Assembly (NCBI RefSeq): GCF_003201655.1
Contig: NZ_QJJU01000004.1
Location: 1-64,000 of the forward strand
Source: Mycolicibacterium moriokaense
GTDB taxonomy: Bacteria; Actinomycetota; Actinomycetes; Mycobacteriales; Mycobacteriaceae
Length of the DNA: 64,000 nt
Reading direction: 5' to 3'
Shown: positions 54,939 to 64,000 of the stretch, in pieces
Numbering within the stretch: position 1 is the stretch's first letter
How the letters are laid out: each line of letters begins with the position of its first letter
Translations under genes and position numbers: made by a program
Notes under the pieces: generated by a model
The model's input: the letters and a program-made list of their open reading frames with translations, nothing else
Told to the model about the DNA's origin: nothing
The model's database searches: none

Positions 54939-55847
54939 GTGCTTGCACTCCTCGCGCCCGGACAGGGCTCCCAGACTCCCGGCATGCTCGCCCCGTGGCT
55001 CGAGCTGGCCGGCGCTGCCGACCGCATCGACGCCTGGTCGACGATCAGCGGGCTGGACCTGGCGCGACTGGGCACCACCGCGACGGCCGAGGAAATCACC
55101 GACACCGCAGTGACTCAGCCCTTGGTCGTGGCCGCGACGCTGTTGGCCCACGAAGAGCTGGCGAAGCGCGGGCTGCTGTCCGGTAAAGACGTCACTGTGG
55201 CAGGCCACTCCGTCGGTGAGATCGCCGCGTACGCGATCGCAGGCGTCATCTCCGCCGACGACGCCGTCAAGCTGGCCGCCACCCGCGGCTCGGAGATGGC
55301 CAAGGCCTGCGCGCTCGAGCCGACCGGCATGTCCGCGGTGCTCGGCGGTGAGGAGGCCGAGGTGCTCGCCCGCCTCGAGGCGCTCGACTTGGTTCCGGCG
55401 AACCGCAATGCGGCGGGCCAGATCGTGGCTGCAGGTACCCTGTCGGCTCTCGACAAGCTTGCCGAGGATCCGCCCGCCAAGGCCCGGGTGCGCCAGCTGG
55501 CAACCGCAGGCGCGTTCCACACCCACTTCATGGCCTCGGCCACCGACGCATACGCCGGCGCGGCCCAGAGTGTCACCACAAACGAGCCGACGGCGACGCT
55601 GCTATCGAACGCCGACGGGCAGCCCGTCTCGTCGGCCGCTGACGCCATGAGCAAGCTCGTCTCTCAGCTGACCCGGCCGGTCCGGTGGGACCTCTGCACC
55701 GAGACGCTGCGTCAACAGAACGTGACCGCGATCGTCGAGTTTCCGCCCGCCGGAACCCTTGCCGGAATCGCCAAGCGCGAACTTCGGGGGGTGCCGACGC
55801 ACGCCGTCAAGTCCCCCGCTGATCTGGACGGGCTCGCCGAGCTCTGA
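54939..55847 (+). CDS. fabD: Malonyl-CoA:ACP transacylase FabD
   Basis: FabD loads malonyl groups from malonyl-CoA onto AcpM for FAS-II. The 302-residue protein has LLAPGQGSQTPGM at its N-terminus, the catalytic Ser in AGHSVGEIAAY and the His in GAFHTHFM. It starts with GTG at 54939. It heads the fabD-acpM-kasA-kasB-accD6 operon that elongates meromycolate chains in the cytoplasm. Confidence 0.96.
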   Translation: MLALLAPGQGSQTPGMLAPWLELAGAADRIDAWSTISGLDLARLGTTATAEEITDTAVTQPLVVAATLLAHEELAKRGLLSGKDVTVAGHSVGEIAAYAIAGVISADDAVKLAATRGSEMAKACALEPTGMSAVLGGEEAEVLARLEALDLVPANRNAAGQIVAAGTLSALDKLAEDPPAKARVRQLATAGAFHTHFMASATDAYAGAAQSVTTNEPTATLLSNADGQPVSSAADAMSKLVSQLTRPVRWDLCTETLRQQNVTAIVEFPPAGTLAGIAKRELRGVPTHAVKSPADLDGLAEL

Positions 55848-55902
55848 CCAGTAACCCACACCAACGTCAGTTGGCAGTAACAACAAATTAGAAGGAGCCA
55901 CT

Positions 55903-56205
55903 GTGGCAACCACCCAGGATGAAATCATCGCCGGTATCGCCGAGATCATCGAAGAGGTCACCGGTATCGAGCCGTCGGAGGTCACCCCGGAGAAGTCGTT
56001 CGTCGACGACCTGGACATCGACTCGCTCTCGATGGTCGAGATCGCGGTGCAGACCGAGGACAAGTACGGCGTGAAGATCCCCGACGAGGACCTCGCAGGC
56101 CTGCGCACCGTCGGTGACGTCGTCTCCTATATCCAGAAGCTCGAGGAAGAGAACCCCGAGGCCGCTGCGGCCATCCGGGCGCAGATGGGGTCGGGAGACA
56201 AGTGA
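55903..56205 (+). CDS. acpM: Meromycolate acyl carrier protein AcpM
   Basis: This 100-residue ACP has the phosphopantetheine serine in [12 protein letters not shown] and a mycobacterial C-terminal extension ([15 protein letters not shown]). It carries growing meromycolate chains between KasA/KasB and the reductases. The GTG follows GAAGGAG (55891-55897). The 3' end overlaps kasA by 4 nt (GTGA). Confidence 0.97.
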   Translation: MATTQDEIIAGIAEIIEEVTGIEPSEVTPEKSFVDDLDIDSLSMVEIAVQTEDKYGVKIPDEDLAGLRTVGDVVSYIQKLEEENPEAAAAIRAQMGSGDK

Positions 56206-57452
56206 CCAGACCTTCCACTGCTAACGGCGGTTTCCCCAGTGTTGTGGTGACCGCCGTTACGGCGACGACTTCCATCGCACCGGACATCGAGAGCACGTGG
56301 AAGGGCTTGCTGGCCGGAGAAAGCGGCATCCACGTACTCGAGGACGAGTTCGTCTCCAAGTGGGACCTTGCCGTGAAGATCGGTGGGCACCTCAAGGAGC
56401 CCCTCGATCCGCTGATGACCCGGCTCGAGATGCGACGGATGTCGTATGTGCAGCGAATGGCCAAGTACGTCGGCAATCAGTTGTGGGAGAACGCCGGTAA
56501 GCCCGAGGTCGACCCGGACCGCTTCTCGGTGGTCATCGGGACCGGTCTGGGCGGCGGCGAGAAGATCGTCGAGATGTATGACGCGATGAATGAGGGCGGG
56601 CCCCGCAAGGTGTCCCCGCTCGCCGTTCAGATGGTCATGCCCAACGGCGCCGCCGCGGTCGTCGGCCTCGAGCTTGGGGCCCGCGCCGGGGTCATCACCC
56701 CGGTGTCGGCTTGTTCGTCGGGTTCGGAGGCCATCGCCCACGCGTGGCGTCAGCTCGTCATGGGTGACGCGGACTTCGCCGTATGCGGTGGTGTCGAAGG
56801 TGTCATCGAGGCACTGCCCATTGCGGGCTTCTCGATGATGCGTGCGATGTCGACCAACAACGAGAACCCCGAGGGCGCGTCGCGGCCGTTCGACAAGAAC
56901 CGCGACGGGTTCGTGTTCGGCGAAGCCGGTGCGCTCATGATCATCGAGACCGAGGAGCACGCAAAGGCTCGTGGCGCCAAGCCGCTGGCCAGGCTGCTTG
57001 GTGCCGGAATCTCGTCGGACGCCTTCCACATGGTGGCGCCGGCTCCGGACGGTCTCCGTGCCGCCCATGCCATGAAGCGCGCCATCGAGACCGCGGGCTT
57101 GTCGCCCAAGGACATCCAGCACGTCAACGCGCACGCCACGGCCACCCCGATCGGCGACACCGCGGAGGCCAACGCCATTCGCGCCGCCGGTGTGGAGCAT
57201 GCCGCGGTGTACGCGCCGAAGTCGGCGCTCGGCCACTCCATCGGGGCGGTCGGTGCGCTGGAGTCGATCCTGACGGTGCTCACCCTGCGGGATGGCGTCA
57301 TTCCGCCGACGCTGAACTATGAGACGCCGGACCCAGAGATCGATCTCGATGTCGTTGCGGGCGAGCCTCGATACGGCGACTACCAGTACGCCATCAACAA
57401 CTCGTTCGGCTTCGGTGGACACAATGTCGCTCTGGCCTTCGGGCGTTACTGA
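56202..57452 (+). CDS. kasA: Beta-ketoacyl-ACP synthase KasA
   Basis: KasA is a FAS-II condensing enzyme for meromycolate elongation and the target of thiolactomycin. The 416-residue thiolase-fold protein has the nucleophile Cys in [15 protein letters not shown] and the two active-site His in [11 protein letters not shown] and [11 protein letters not shown]. The GTG start overlaps the acpM stop. Order fixes it as the first of two Kas genes. Confidence 0.97.
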   Translation: MTRPSTANGGFPSVVVTAVTATTSIAPDIESTWKGLLAGESGIHVLEDEFVSKWDLAVKIGGHLKEPLDPLMTRLEMRRMSYVQRMAKYVGNQLWENAGKPEVDPDRFSVVIGTGLGGGEKIVEMYDAMNEGGPRKVSPLAVQMVMPNGAAAVVGLELGARAGVITPVSACSSGSEAIAHAWRQLVMGDADFAVCGGVEGVIEALPIAGFSMMRAMSTNNENPEGASRPFDKNRDGFVFGEAGALMIIETEEHAKARGAKPLARLLGAGISSDAFHMVAPAPDGLRAAHAMKRAIETAGLSPKDIQHVNAHATATPIGDTAEANAIRAAGVEHAAVYAPKSALGHSIGAVGALESILTVLTLRDGVIPPTLNYETPDPEIDLDVVAGEPRYGDYQYAINNSFGFGGHNVALAFGRY

Positions 57453-57479
57453 CGTACGAGAGGACCTTTCGGGACAGTA

Positions 57480-58742
57480 ATGGCAGGGCTGACACGGTTA
57501 TCAACGGGGAACGGTTTCCCCGATGTTGTCGTCACCGGTATTGCGATGACGACGTCCGTGGCGACCGATGCGGACGGCACCTGGAAGGCACTACTTGACG
57601 GACGGAGCGGAATCCGCAAGCTGGAGGATCCGTTCGTGGAGTGGTACAACCTGCCGGTCCGCATCGGCGGCCACCTGCTTGAGTACTTCGACGACGAGCT
57701 GACGCGGGTCGAACTGCACCGGCTGTCGTACCTGCAGAAGATGTCGACGGTGCTGAGCCGGCGGGCATGGGATCACGCAGGCTCACCCGAGGTCGACACC
57801 AGGCGGTTGATGGTGTCGATAGGCACGGGCATGGGTTCGGCGGAGGAACTCGTCTTCGCCTACGACGACATGCGCGCCAACGGCATGCGGGCGGCGTCAC
57901 CGCTGGCCGTGCAGAAATACATGCCGAACTCGCCTGCCGCGGCAGTCGGGCTGGAGCGCCATGCCAAAGCCGGTGTCATCACACCGGTTTCGGCATGCGC
58001 TTCGGGTTCGGAAGGCATTGCGCACGCATGGCGCAACATCGTGCTCGGCGAGGCCGACGTTGCGATCTGCGGTGGGGTGGAGTCCAAGATCGAGGCCGTG
58101 CCCATCGCCGGATTCGCGCAGATGCGAATCGTGTTGTCCACCACCAACGATGATCCCGCAGGCGCGTGCCGCCCGTTCGACAAGGACCGCAACGGGTTCG
58201 TGTTCGGCGAGGGCGGCGCCCTCATGGTGATCGAGACCGAGGCGCACGCCAAGGCCCGCGGTGCCGAGATCCTCGCCAGGATCATGGGTGCCAGCGTCAC
58301 TTCCGACGGTTACCACATGGTGGCCCCTGACCCGAACGGTGAGCAGGCCGGACACGCAATGTCGCGGGCGATCCAGCTGGCGGGCCTGTCCCCCGGCGAC
58401 ATCGACCACGTCAACGCGCACGCGACCGGAACGTCGGTTGGCGACGTTGCCGAGGGCATCGCGATCAACAACGCGCTCGGCTCACACCGGCCCGCGGTGT
58501 ACGCGCCAAAGTCGGCACTCGGCCACTCAGTCGGCGCAGTCGGCGCCGTCGAGTCCATCTTGACCGTGTTGGCGTTGAAAAACGGGGTCATCCCACCGAC
58601 GCTCAACCTGAAGAATCTCGACCCGGAGATCGACCTGGACGTTGTCCACGGCGGTCCTCGGCCCGGCAATTATCAATACGCGATCAACAACTCGTTTGGA
58701 TTCGGTGGGCACAACGTTGCGCTCGCCTTCGGAAAGTACTAA
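57480..58742 (+). CDS. kasB: Beta-ketoacyl-ACP synthase KasB
   Basis: KasB extends meromycolate chains to full length. The 420-residue protein is a close paralogue of KasA with the same catalytic set ([36 protein letters not shown]). It follows kasA by 27 nt with AGAGGACC upstream. Loss of KasB in other mycobacteria shortens mycolates and removes acid-fastness. Confidence 0.97.
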   Translation: MAGLTRLSTGNGFPDVVVTGIAMTTSVATDADGTWKALLDGRSGIRKLEDPFVEWYNLPVRIGGHLLEYFDDELTRVELHRLSYLQKMSTVLSRRAWDHAGSPEVDTRRLMVSIGTGMGSAEELVFAYDDMRANGMRAASPLAVQKYMPNSPAAAVGLERHAKAGVITPVSACASGSEGIAHAWRNIVLGEADVAICGGVESKIEAVPIAGFAQMRIVLSTTNDDPAGACRPFDKDRNGFVFGEGGALMVIETEAHAKARGAEILARIMGASVTSDGYHMVAPDPNGEQAGHAMSRAIQLAGLSPGDIDHVNAHATGTSVGDVAEGIAINNALGSHRPAVYAPKSALGHSVGAVGAVESILTVLALKNGVIPPTLNLKNLDPEIDLDVVHGGPRPGNYQYAINNSFGFGGHNVALAFGKY

Positions 58743-58798
58743 CGCACGACGCTTTTCGAACGGCGCAAGCCGACATCCGACCGGCTACAGGAGGGTAT

Positions 58799-60220
58799 AT
58801 GACCATCATGGCTCCCGAGGCCGTCGGCGAATCGCTCGACCCACGCGATCCGCTGCTGCGCCTCAGCACATTCTTCGACGACGGCAGCGTCGAGCTGCTG
58901 CACGAGCGTGACCGCTCGGGCGTGCTGGCCGCGGCCGGCAAGGTCAACGGCGTGCGCACCGTTGCGTTCTGCACCGACGGCACCGTCATGGGCGGCGCCA
59001 TGGGTGTGGAGGGCTGCGCGCACATCGTGAATGCCTACGACACCGCGATCGAGGAGCAGAGCCCGATCGTGGGCATCTGGCACTCCGGCGGTGCGCGGCT
59101 GGCCGAGGGCGTCAAGGCGCTGCACGCGGTCGGTCTGGTGTTCGAGGCCATGATCCGGGCGTCGGGCTACGTCCCGCAGATCTCGGTGGTCGTCGGCTTC
59201 GCGGCCGGCGGCGCCGCATACGGACCCGCGCTGACCGACGTCGTCGTGATGGCCCCCGAGGGCCGGGTGTTCGTCACCGGGCCGGACATCGTGCGCAGCG
59301 TCACCGGTGAGGACGTCGACATGGCGTCGCTCGGCGGTCCGGACACCCATCACAAGAAGTCGGGTGTCTGCCACATCGTCGCCGACGACGAGCTCGACGC
59401 CTACGAGCGCGGCCGCAGGCTGGTCGGATTGTTCAGCCAGCAAGGTCATTTCGACCGCAGTAAGGCCGAGGCCGGCGACACCGACCTGCACGCATTACTG
59501 CCGGATTCCCCGCGTCGCGCCTACGACGTGCACCCGCTGCTCGATGCGCTGCTCGACGCCGACACCCCGTTCGAGGAGTTCCAGGCCAAGTGGGCGCCCT
59601 CGATGGTGGTCGGCCTCGGCCGGCTGTCGGGCCGGACCGTGGGCGTGCTTGCCAACAACCCGCTGCGGCTCGGCGGCTGCCTGAACTCTGAAAGCGCCGA
59701 GAAGGCAGCACGTTTCGTGCGCCTGTGCGACGCGTTCGGGATTCCGCTGATCGTCGTGGTCGACGTGCCCGGATACCTGCCTGGCGTGGACCAGGAGTGG
59801 GGTGGCGTGGTGCGTCGCGGCGCGAAGCTGCTTCACGCGTTCGGTGAGGCGACCGTTCCGCGAGTCACGCTGGTCACTCGGAAGATCTACGGCGGTGCCT
59901 ACATCGCGATGAACTCGCGCTCGCTCAACGCGACGAAGGTCTTCGCGTGGCCGGATGCCGAGGTCGCCGTGATGGGCGCCAAGGCCGCGGTCGGCATCCT
60001 GCACAAGAAGAAGCTGGCTGCCACACCTGAGGACGAGCGGGATGCGCTGCACGAGGAGCTGGCCGCCGAGCATGAGCGGATCGCCGGTGGAGTGGATTCC
60101 GCCATCGAGATCGGTGTGGTCGACGAGAAGATCGATCCTGCGCACACCCGCAGCAAGCTGACGCAGGCACTGGCCGAGGCGCCGGCACGCCGCGGCAGGC
60201 ACAAGAACATCCCACTGTAG
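58799..60220 (+). CDS. accD6: Acetyl/propionyl-CoA carboxylase beta chain AccD6
   Basis: AccD6 is the carboxyltransferase subunit that makes malonyl-CoA for FAS-I and FAS-II, with AccA3 as its biotin carboxylase subunit. The 473-residue crotonase-fold protein has GGARLAEGVKALHA and GFAAGGAAYGPAL in the N-half, and VDVPGYLPGVDQEWGGVVRRGAKL with KIYGGAYIAMNSR in the C-half. GGAGGG precedes the ATG at 58799. Its last 31 nt (60192-60222) recur at 61630-61660. Confidence 0.96.
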   Translation: MTIMAPEAVGESLDPRDPLLRLSTFFDDGSVELLHERDRSGVLAAAGKVNGVRTVAFCTDGTVMGGAMGVEGCAHIVNAYDTAIEEQSPIVGIWHSGGARLAEGVKALHAVGLVFEAMIRASGYVPQISVVVGFAAGGAAYGPALTDVVVMAPEGRVFVTGPDIVRSVTGEDVDMASLGGPDTHHKKSGVCHIVADDELDAYERGRRLVGLFSQQGHFDRSKAEAGDTDLHALLPDSPRRAYDVHPLLDALLDADTPFEEFQAKWAPSMVVGLGRLSGRTVGVLANNPLRLGGCLNSESAEKAARFVRLCDAFGIPLIVVVDVPGYLPGVDQEWGGVVRRGAKLLHAFGEATVPRVTLVTRKIYGGAYIAMNSRSLNATKVFAWPDAEVAVMGAKAAVGILHKKKLAATPEDERDALHEELAAEHERIAGGVDSAIEIGVVDEKIDPAHTRSKLTQALAEAPARRGRHKNIPL

Positions 60221-60260
60221 GCGTTAGCCGAACGTCGAGATTCGACGACCGGTTCCCGGG

Positions 60261-61328
60261 GTGAGTAGTGAGGGAGAGCTGCGCCGCTGGCGCCGCCACT
60301 TGGCCAATGAGCGCGCCGAAGCGGCGGTGTATCGACATTTGGCGCATGGCCGCACCGGCGAGGAACGCGACATTCTGCTCGCGATCGCAGAAGCTGAACG
60401 ACGCCACGAGCAGCACTGGCTGAATCTGCTCGGGGACCAAGTCGGCAAGCCGCGACGTGCCGATCTGCGGACCCGCATGCTCGGTTTCCTGGCCCGTCAC
60501 TTCGGTTCGGTGTTCGTGTTGGCCCTTGCACAGCGAGCCGAGTCCCGCTCCACCTACGACACCGACGTCGACGCGACTGCTGCGATGGCCGCAGACGAGC
60601 GCATTCACCTCGAAGTGGTGCGCGCTCTGGCCACTCGCGGGCGGGACCGGTTGTCGGGCACCTTTCGGGCTGCGGTGTTCGGCGCCAATGACGGGCTCGT
60701 CAGCAACCTTGCGCTCGTTCTCGGCATCGGCGCGACCGGCGTTGGTGCCCACACTGTGCTCGTCACCGGTCTGGCCGGCGTGCTGGCCGGCGCGTTGTCC
60801 ATGGGCGCCGGGGAGTATGTGTCGGTGACGTCCCAACGCGAATTGTTGGAAGCCTCCACGCCGAGTCCAGAAGCAGGCACGGCATTGCCTCAGTTGGATG
60901 TCGACGCCAACGAGTTGGCATTGGTGTACCGGGCGCGCGGAATGAATGCCGAGGAGGCGACCAGCCATGCCGCCAACGTGCTGCGCCACCTTGACGTGGG
61001 CGCCACGCAGAGCAGGCTGGCCGGACCCGACGCCGACCGGCATGAAGCCGTTGGCACGGGTGTTGGCGCAGGCGTTTCCAGCTTCTGCTTCTTCGCATCG
61101 GGAGCACTGATTCCCGTGCTGCCTTACCTCTTCGGCCTCCAGGGCGCTTCTGCAGTCGCGGTGGCCGCCGGGTTGGTCGGAATCGCCCTGCTCGCAACGG
61201 GAATCATCGTGGGCCTGCTCTCCGGCGGCCCGCCGCTGCGTCTGGCGCTGCGACAGCTGCTGATCGGATACGGAGCGGCGACGGTCACCTATCTACTGGG
61301 TTTGCTTTTCGGCGCGGGCATCGGCTAA
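60261..61328 (+). CDS. Ferritin-like domain fused to a VIT1/CCC1 metal transporter (MbfA-like)
   Basis: This is a 355-residue fusion. An N-terminal ferritin-like four-helix domain (about 1-125) has the diiron-type ExxH motifs EAERRHEQHW and DERIHLEVV. A C-terminal VIT1/CCC1 membrane domain has AAVFGANDGLVSNLALVLGI and LSMGAGEYVSVTSQ. Such erythrin-vacuolar iron transporters export iron or manganese. The GTG start at 60261 is 40 nt after accD6. The stop overlaps the glpD fragment stop by 4 nt. Confidence 0.9.
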   Translation: MSSEGELRRWRRHLANERAEAAVYRHLAHGRTGEERDILLAIAEAERRHEQHWLNLLGDQVGKPRRADLRTRMLGFLARHFGSVFVLALAQRAESRSTYDTDVDATAAMAADERIHLEVVRALATRGRDRLSGTFRAAVFGANDGLVSNLALVLGIGATGVGAHTVLVTGLAGVLAGALSMGAGEYVSVTSQRELLEASTPSPEAGTALPQLDVDANELALVYRARGMNAEEATSHAANVLRHLDVGATQSRLAGPDADRHEAVGTGVGAGVSSFCFFASGALIPVLPYLFGLQGASAVAVAAGLVGIALLATGIIVGLLSGGPPLRLALRQLLIGYGAATVTYLLGLLFGAGIG

Positions 61329-61648
61329 CTGACGCCGGCGAGGAACTCCTGCGCCACCGAAGTGACGCGCTCACGGTCGGCCTGAACGAGGCCGATGCGG
61401 GTACGCCGGTCGACGATATCGTCGACGTCGAGTGCACCCTCCTGGGTGACCGCGTATTCGAATTCGGCTCGGGTGACATCGATGCCGTCGGCCACCGGCT
61501 CTGTCGGACGCCCACAACCGGCGGCGGCGATCACGTTCGGCGCTTCGGCGCCGTAGCGGGCGACCAGCGACCCCGGCAGGTCGACCTGCGACCGCATCGT
61601 CGATACCGGGTTCGACGGCGCCCCGGCCAGCGGCAGGCACAAGAGCAT
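61325..61648 (-). pseudogene. Duplicated 3' fragment of glpD
   Basis: This frame encodes the C-terminal ~103 residues of glycerol-3-phosphate dehydrogenase, about 80% identical by eye to the end of the intact glpD (62184-62496), with the same length and no indels. It lacks all of the FAD domain. The fragment ends at 61637 in GCGGCAGG and is fused there to a copy of the accD6 3' tail, read antisense. It has an open frame from ATG 61648 but no plausible function. Confidence 0.88.
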
Positions 61649-61660
61649 CCCACTGTAGGC
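61630..61660 (+). repeat. Second copy of the accD6 3' end
   Basis: Thirty of 31 bases match 60192-60222, the last codons and stop of accD6 (GCGGCAGGCACAAG...CCCACTGTAGGC). It abuts the glpD fragment at the shared 8-mer GCGGCAGG, which also occurs in intact glpD at 62489-62496. This marks a duplication breakpoint. Confidence 0.88.
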
Positions 61661-61661
61661 C

Positions 61662-62153
61662 TCAGCTCGACGGCGGCGCCTCGCCCGCCGGCGGAGGAGC
61701 GCCGAACCGACCTTCCAGCCGGTGCAGGATGCCGGCGATGGCGTCGTCCTGCGCGAGTAGGTGTTGCTGAATCTGCTCGGCCTCTTTGAGCACTGCCTCG
61801 GCGTCCTTGTAGGTCTCTTCGGAACGTTTGTCGGCGGCCTTGGCCTGGATGTTCTGCCCCACGATGATGATCGGCAGCAACACGAGCTGCAGAAAGCTGC
61901 TCGACAGCCACACGACGATGAAATACGTCCCCTGTTTGACAGCGTCGGGAAGTGCGAACAAGGCCAGGGCAGTGAACACGTACGCAGTCCACATCGTGCC
62001 GACGGTGACGGTGATCAGTAGGCCGAACCGCGCATTGAACCGGAGAAGGAAGTTCGGGTGGTTCAGCCGGCGTACATCGCGGGTCTTGACAGGACGGCCG
62101 AGCTTGAGCTCCTCGACGCGGGGATGACGCTCGTATTGGTAGATCCTCGACAT
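61662..62153 (-). CDS. DUF1003-type membrane protein
   Basis: This 163-residue protein has a basic N-terminus (VEELKLGRPVKTRDVRRLNHPNFLLRFNARFGLLITVTVGTMW), two hydrophobic helices (about 45-70 and 78-100), and a charged C-terminal coiled segment (KAADKRSEETYKDAEAVLKEAEQIQQHL). The arrangement is that of DUF1003-like proteins. Function is unknown. It sits between the accD6-tail copy and glpD, on the glpD strand. Confidence 0.75.
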   Translation of the reverse strand: MSRIYQYERHPRVEELKLGRPVKTRDVRRLNHPNFLLRFNARFGLLITVTVGTMWTAYVFTALALFALPDAVKQGTYFIVVWLSSSFLQLVLLPIIIVGQNIQAKAADKRSEETYKDAEAVLKEAEQIQQHLLAQDDAIAGILHRLEGRFGAPPPAGEAPPSS

Positions 62154-62183
62154 CGGCGCAGTGTGCCACGCGTTGCTGGGAAA

Positions 62184-63722
62184 TCAGCGCACGGCGGCGA
62201 CGAATTCTTCGGCCACGGACACGGCGCGTGCCCGATCTGACGCCACGAGGCCGATGCGGGTCCGGCGGTCCAGGATGTCGTCGACTGTCATCGCGCCTTC
62301 GTGGGTGATCGCGTATTCGAATTCGGCCCTTGTGACATCGATGCCGTCGGCCACCGGTTCTGTCGGACGCTCACAACCGGCGGCGGCGATCACGTTCGGC
62401 GCTTCGGCGCCGTAGCGGGCGACCAGCGACCCCGGCAGATCCGCAGGCGACCGCAGAGTCGCCACCGGATTCGACGGCGCCCCGACCAGCGGCAGGTTGC
62501 GGGTGCGGCAGGCCGTCGCGGTCAGTCCTCGCAACGCGACAGTTCGGTCGAGGACGTCCTCGGCCATGTATCGGTATTCGGTCAGCTTGCCACCGATCAC
62601 ACTGATCACCCCTGCAGTTGACTCGACGACCGCGTGCTCACGCGACACGTCGGCCGTGCGTCCTTCGCCGGTGTCGATCAGCGGTCGCAGGCCTGCGTAC
62701 GCGCCGATGACGTCGGCCGGTCCCAGCGCGACGTCCAACGCGGTGTTGGCCGTGTCGAGCAGAAACGAGATCTCCTCCTGCGTCGGCTGCGGCACATCGG
62801 GAACCGGGCCAGGCGCGTCCTCGTCGGTGAGGCCCAGGTACACGCGGCCCAGCTGCTCCGGCATCGCGAACACGAACCGGTTGACCTCACCGGGAATCGG
62901 AATGGTCAGCGCGGCAACGGGATTGCCGAACGTGTTGGCGTCGAACACCAGATGGGTTCCGCGACTTGGCCGCAGCCGCAGCCCGGTGTCGACCTCGCCC
63001 GCCCATACCCCGGTTGCGTTGACGACCGCACGTGCCGAGACGTCGAACGACTCACCGGAGCGCTGGTCGGTCAGTGTGACCGAGGTGCCCGTCGCATTGG
63101 ACGCGCCGACGCGAGTCAAAATGCGCGCGCCGTGTTGCGCTGCCGTGCGCGCAACGGCGGTGACGAGCCGCGCGTCGTCGATCAGCTGCCCGTCATAGGC
63201 GAGCAGGCCACCGCGCAAACCGTCGCGGCGCACCGTCGGCGCCATTTCGATCGCGCGCGCCGTGTCGATCCGCCGGGATCGCGGAAGCGTCGTTGACGGA
63301 GTGCCCGCCAGCTTGCGCAACCCGTCGCCTGCCGCGAAACCGAATCGCACCAAGGCCTGCGACGCCATGTTCATCTCGGGTAGCAGCGGAACCAGCTGCG
63401 GCATGGCCTTGACGAGGTGAGGAGCGTTGCGGATCATCAGGATTCCGCGTTCGATGGCGCTGCGGCGCGCGATTCCGACGTTGCCCGTCGCGAGGTAGCG
63501 CAGCCCGCCGTGCACCAGCTTGGAACTCCACCGGCTAGTGCCGAACGCCAGATCATGCTTCTCGACCAACGCGACGCGCAAACCGCGGGTCGCTGCGTCA
63601 AGGGCGATGCCGGTGCCGGTGATGCCGCCGCCGATCACGATCACGTCGAGCGGCTCGCCGTCGGCCAGCGCCGCAAGCTCGGCCGCGCGACGGGTCTCAT
63701 TCAGTGCAGTCGAGCCGGTCAT
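62184..63722 (-). CDS. glpD: FAD-dependent glycerol-3-phosphate dehydrogenase GlpD
   Basis: GlpD oxidises glycerol-3-phosphate to dihydroxyacetone phosphate and passes electrons to menaquinone at the membrane. The 512-residue protein has the FAD-binding VIVIGGGITGTGIALDA, SSKLVHGGLRYLATG and VISVIGGKLTEYRYMAED motifs, then a C-terminal domain. I chose ATG 63722, which overlaps the TetR stop (ATGA); the longer in-frame start is inside that gene. Corresponds to the Rv2249c position. Its 3' end has been copied at 61325-61637. Confidence 0.95.
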   Translation of the reverse strand: MTGSTALNETRRAAELAALADGEPLDVIVIGGGITGTGIALDAATRGLRVALVEKHDLAFGTSRWSSKLVHGGLRYLATGNVGIARRSAIERGILMIRNAPHLVKAMPQLVPLLPEMNMASQALVRFGFAAGDGLRKLAGTPSTTLPRSRRIDTARAIEMAPTVRRDGLRGGLLAYDGQLIDDARLVTAVARTAAQHGARILTRVGASNATGTSVTLTDQRSGESFDVSARAVVNATGVWAGEVDTGLRLRPSRGTHLVFDANTFGNPVAALTIPIPGEVNRFVFAMPEQLGRVYLGLTDEDAPGPVPDVPQPTQEEISFLLDTANTALDVALGPADVIGAYAGLRPLIDTGEGRTADVSREHAVVESTAGVISVIGGKLTEYRYMAEDVLDRTVALRGLTATACRTRNLPLVGAPSNPVATLRSPADLPGSLVARYGAEAPNVIAAAGCERPTEPVADGIDVTRAEFEYAITHEGAMTVDDILDRRTRIGLVASDRARAVSVAEEFVAAVR

Positions 63723-64000
63723 GGTTTTAGGTATCCGTTCAGGCAGTGGGTGAGTTCGACGTCGAGCGCGCGTGTGTCGAGGATCGGAGCGACGATCTGT
63801 CCGGACTGGATCGTCGACCGAGCGATCAGCAGACACATCGCGGCCAGTTGACGCGGTTCGCCGGGTCGCACGCTGCCCTCCTCCTGGGCGAGCTTGATCT
63901 CGGCGGCCAAAGTGTCGATGAGGATCTGCTGGCTGGTGCCCAACCGCTCGGTGAGGTAGACCATCGTCAATTCGGGAGCCTCGTTCAGCACCGACATGAC
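63719..64000 (-). CDS. TetR-type regulator, partial (C-terminus only)
   Basis: Only the last ~93 residues are inside the window (helical, e.g. LAAMCLLIARSTIQSGQIVAPILD), and the frame is open to the window edge. The DNA-binding domain is not visible, so the TetR call rests on position (Rv2250c type) and helical composition. It overlaps glpD by 4 nt, so it probably controls and is co-translated with glpD. Confidence 0.6.
   Translation of the reverse strand, partial: VMSVLNEAPELTMVYLTERLGTSQQILIDTLAAEIKLAQEEGSVRPGEPRQLAAMCLLIARSTIQSGQIVAPILDTRALDVELTHCLNGYLKP

Noticed and set aside
61325..61648. Small functional protein of 107 residues
   Set aside because: It is the C-terminal piece of GlpD with its first residues read from the antisense of an accD6 tail copy. 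It lacks the FAD domain, so it is better called a pseudogene fragment.

Overview
The window is a high-GC mycobacterial chromosome segment, probably from a rapidly growing species (Mycolicibacterium-like). The evidence is the complete mycolic-acid FAS-II operon (fabD-acpM-kasA-kasB-accD6), its regulator mabR, a glnA1/glnE/glnA2 cluster, ptpA with its HAD partner, ahpE, and a bifunctional RNase H/phosphatase gene. From memory, the backbone follows M. tuberculosis Rv2219-Rv2250c. That order is interrupted by several blocks I do not expect there.

Layout. 0.1-12.3 kb: DUF4191 and RDD membrane proteins, glnA1, then an insert (Thr/Pro-rich membrane protein, DoxX, beta-propeller protein), then the minus-strand run glnA2-glnE-thioesterase-LLM oxidoreductase. 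12.3-18.7 kb: two Hip1/CaeA-type exported hydrolases, a WS/DGAT acyltransferase, panB, and a TetR/enoyl-CoA hydratase pair. 19.4-22.9 kb: a three-gene nitrogen operon with two DUF1989 proteins (UAAP1/UAAP2, the carboxyguanidine deiminase family) and a stand-alone urea/guanidine-carboxylase carboxyltransferase half. 22.9-24.9 kb: CYTH-CHAD protein and RNase P RNA. 24.9-30.4 kb: AraC/VOC/methyltransferase genes, a 13E12-type DUF222-HNH gene with a perfect LexA box on its start codon, an alkylation-repair-like trio (ogt, Fe(II)/2OG oxygenase, Ada-type zinc mini-protein), and a methyltransferase/XRE-cupin pair. 30.4-38.2 kb: cobC, NIF3, zinc ribbon, RNase H/phosphatase, ptkA-like HAD, ptpA, SURF1, cobD, DUF2236.

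38.3-48.6 kb is accessory. It holds a VOC protein; an operon of an unknown protein, a cyclooxygenase-like heme peroxidase and a cytochrome P450; a methyltransferase; a PAS-MMPL pair; and a heme-O-synthase paralogue beside idi. 48.8-58.7 kb: tRNA-Val, ahpE, DUF3052, a lipoprotein, aceE, mabR and FAS-II. 58.8-64 kb: accD6, a ferritin-like/VIT fusion, a duplicated glpD 3' fragment, a DUF1003-type protein, glpD, and a TetR gene that runs off the end.

Nitrogen control is a recurring theme. GlnR-like 11-bp-periodic AC boxes lie before glnA1 (1403-1440), before glnA2 (12319-12334) and before the UAAP operon (19402-19428). The two strongest candidates for an under-described system are the carboxyltransferase operon, which lacks biotin carboxylase, BCCP and allophanate hydrolase, and the split peroxidase + P450 operon, which resembles the fused fungal oxylipin synthases. 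A DNA-forensic feature of note is the accD6-tail/glpD duplication joined at an 8-bp microhomology. All functional calls come from reading sequences and recalled family knowledge. No database search was run.
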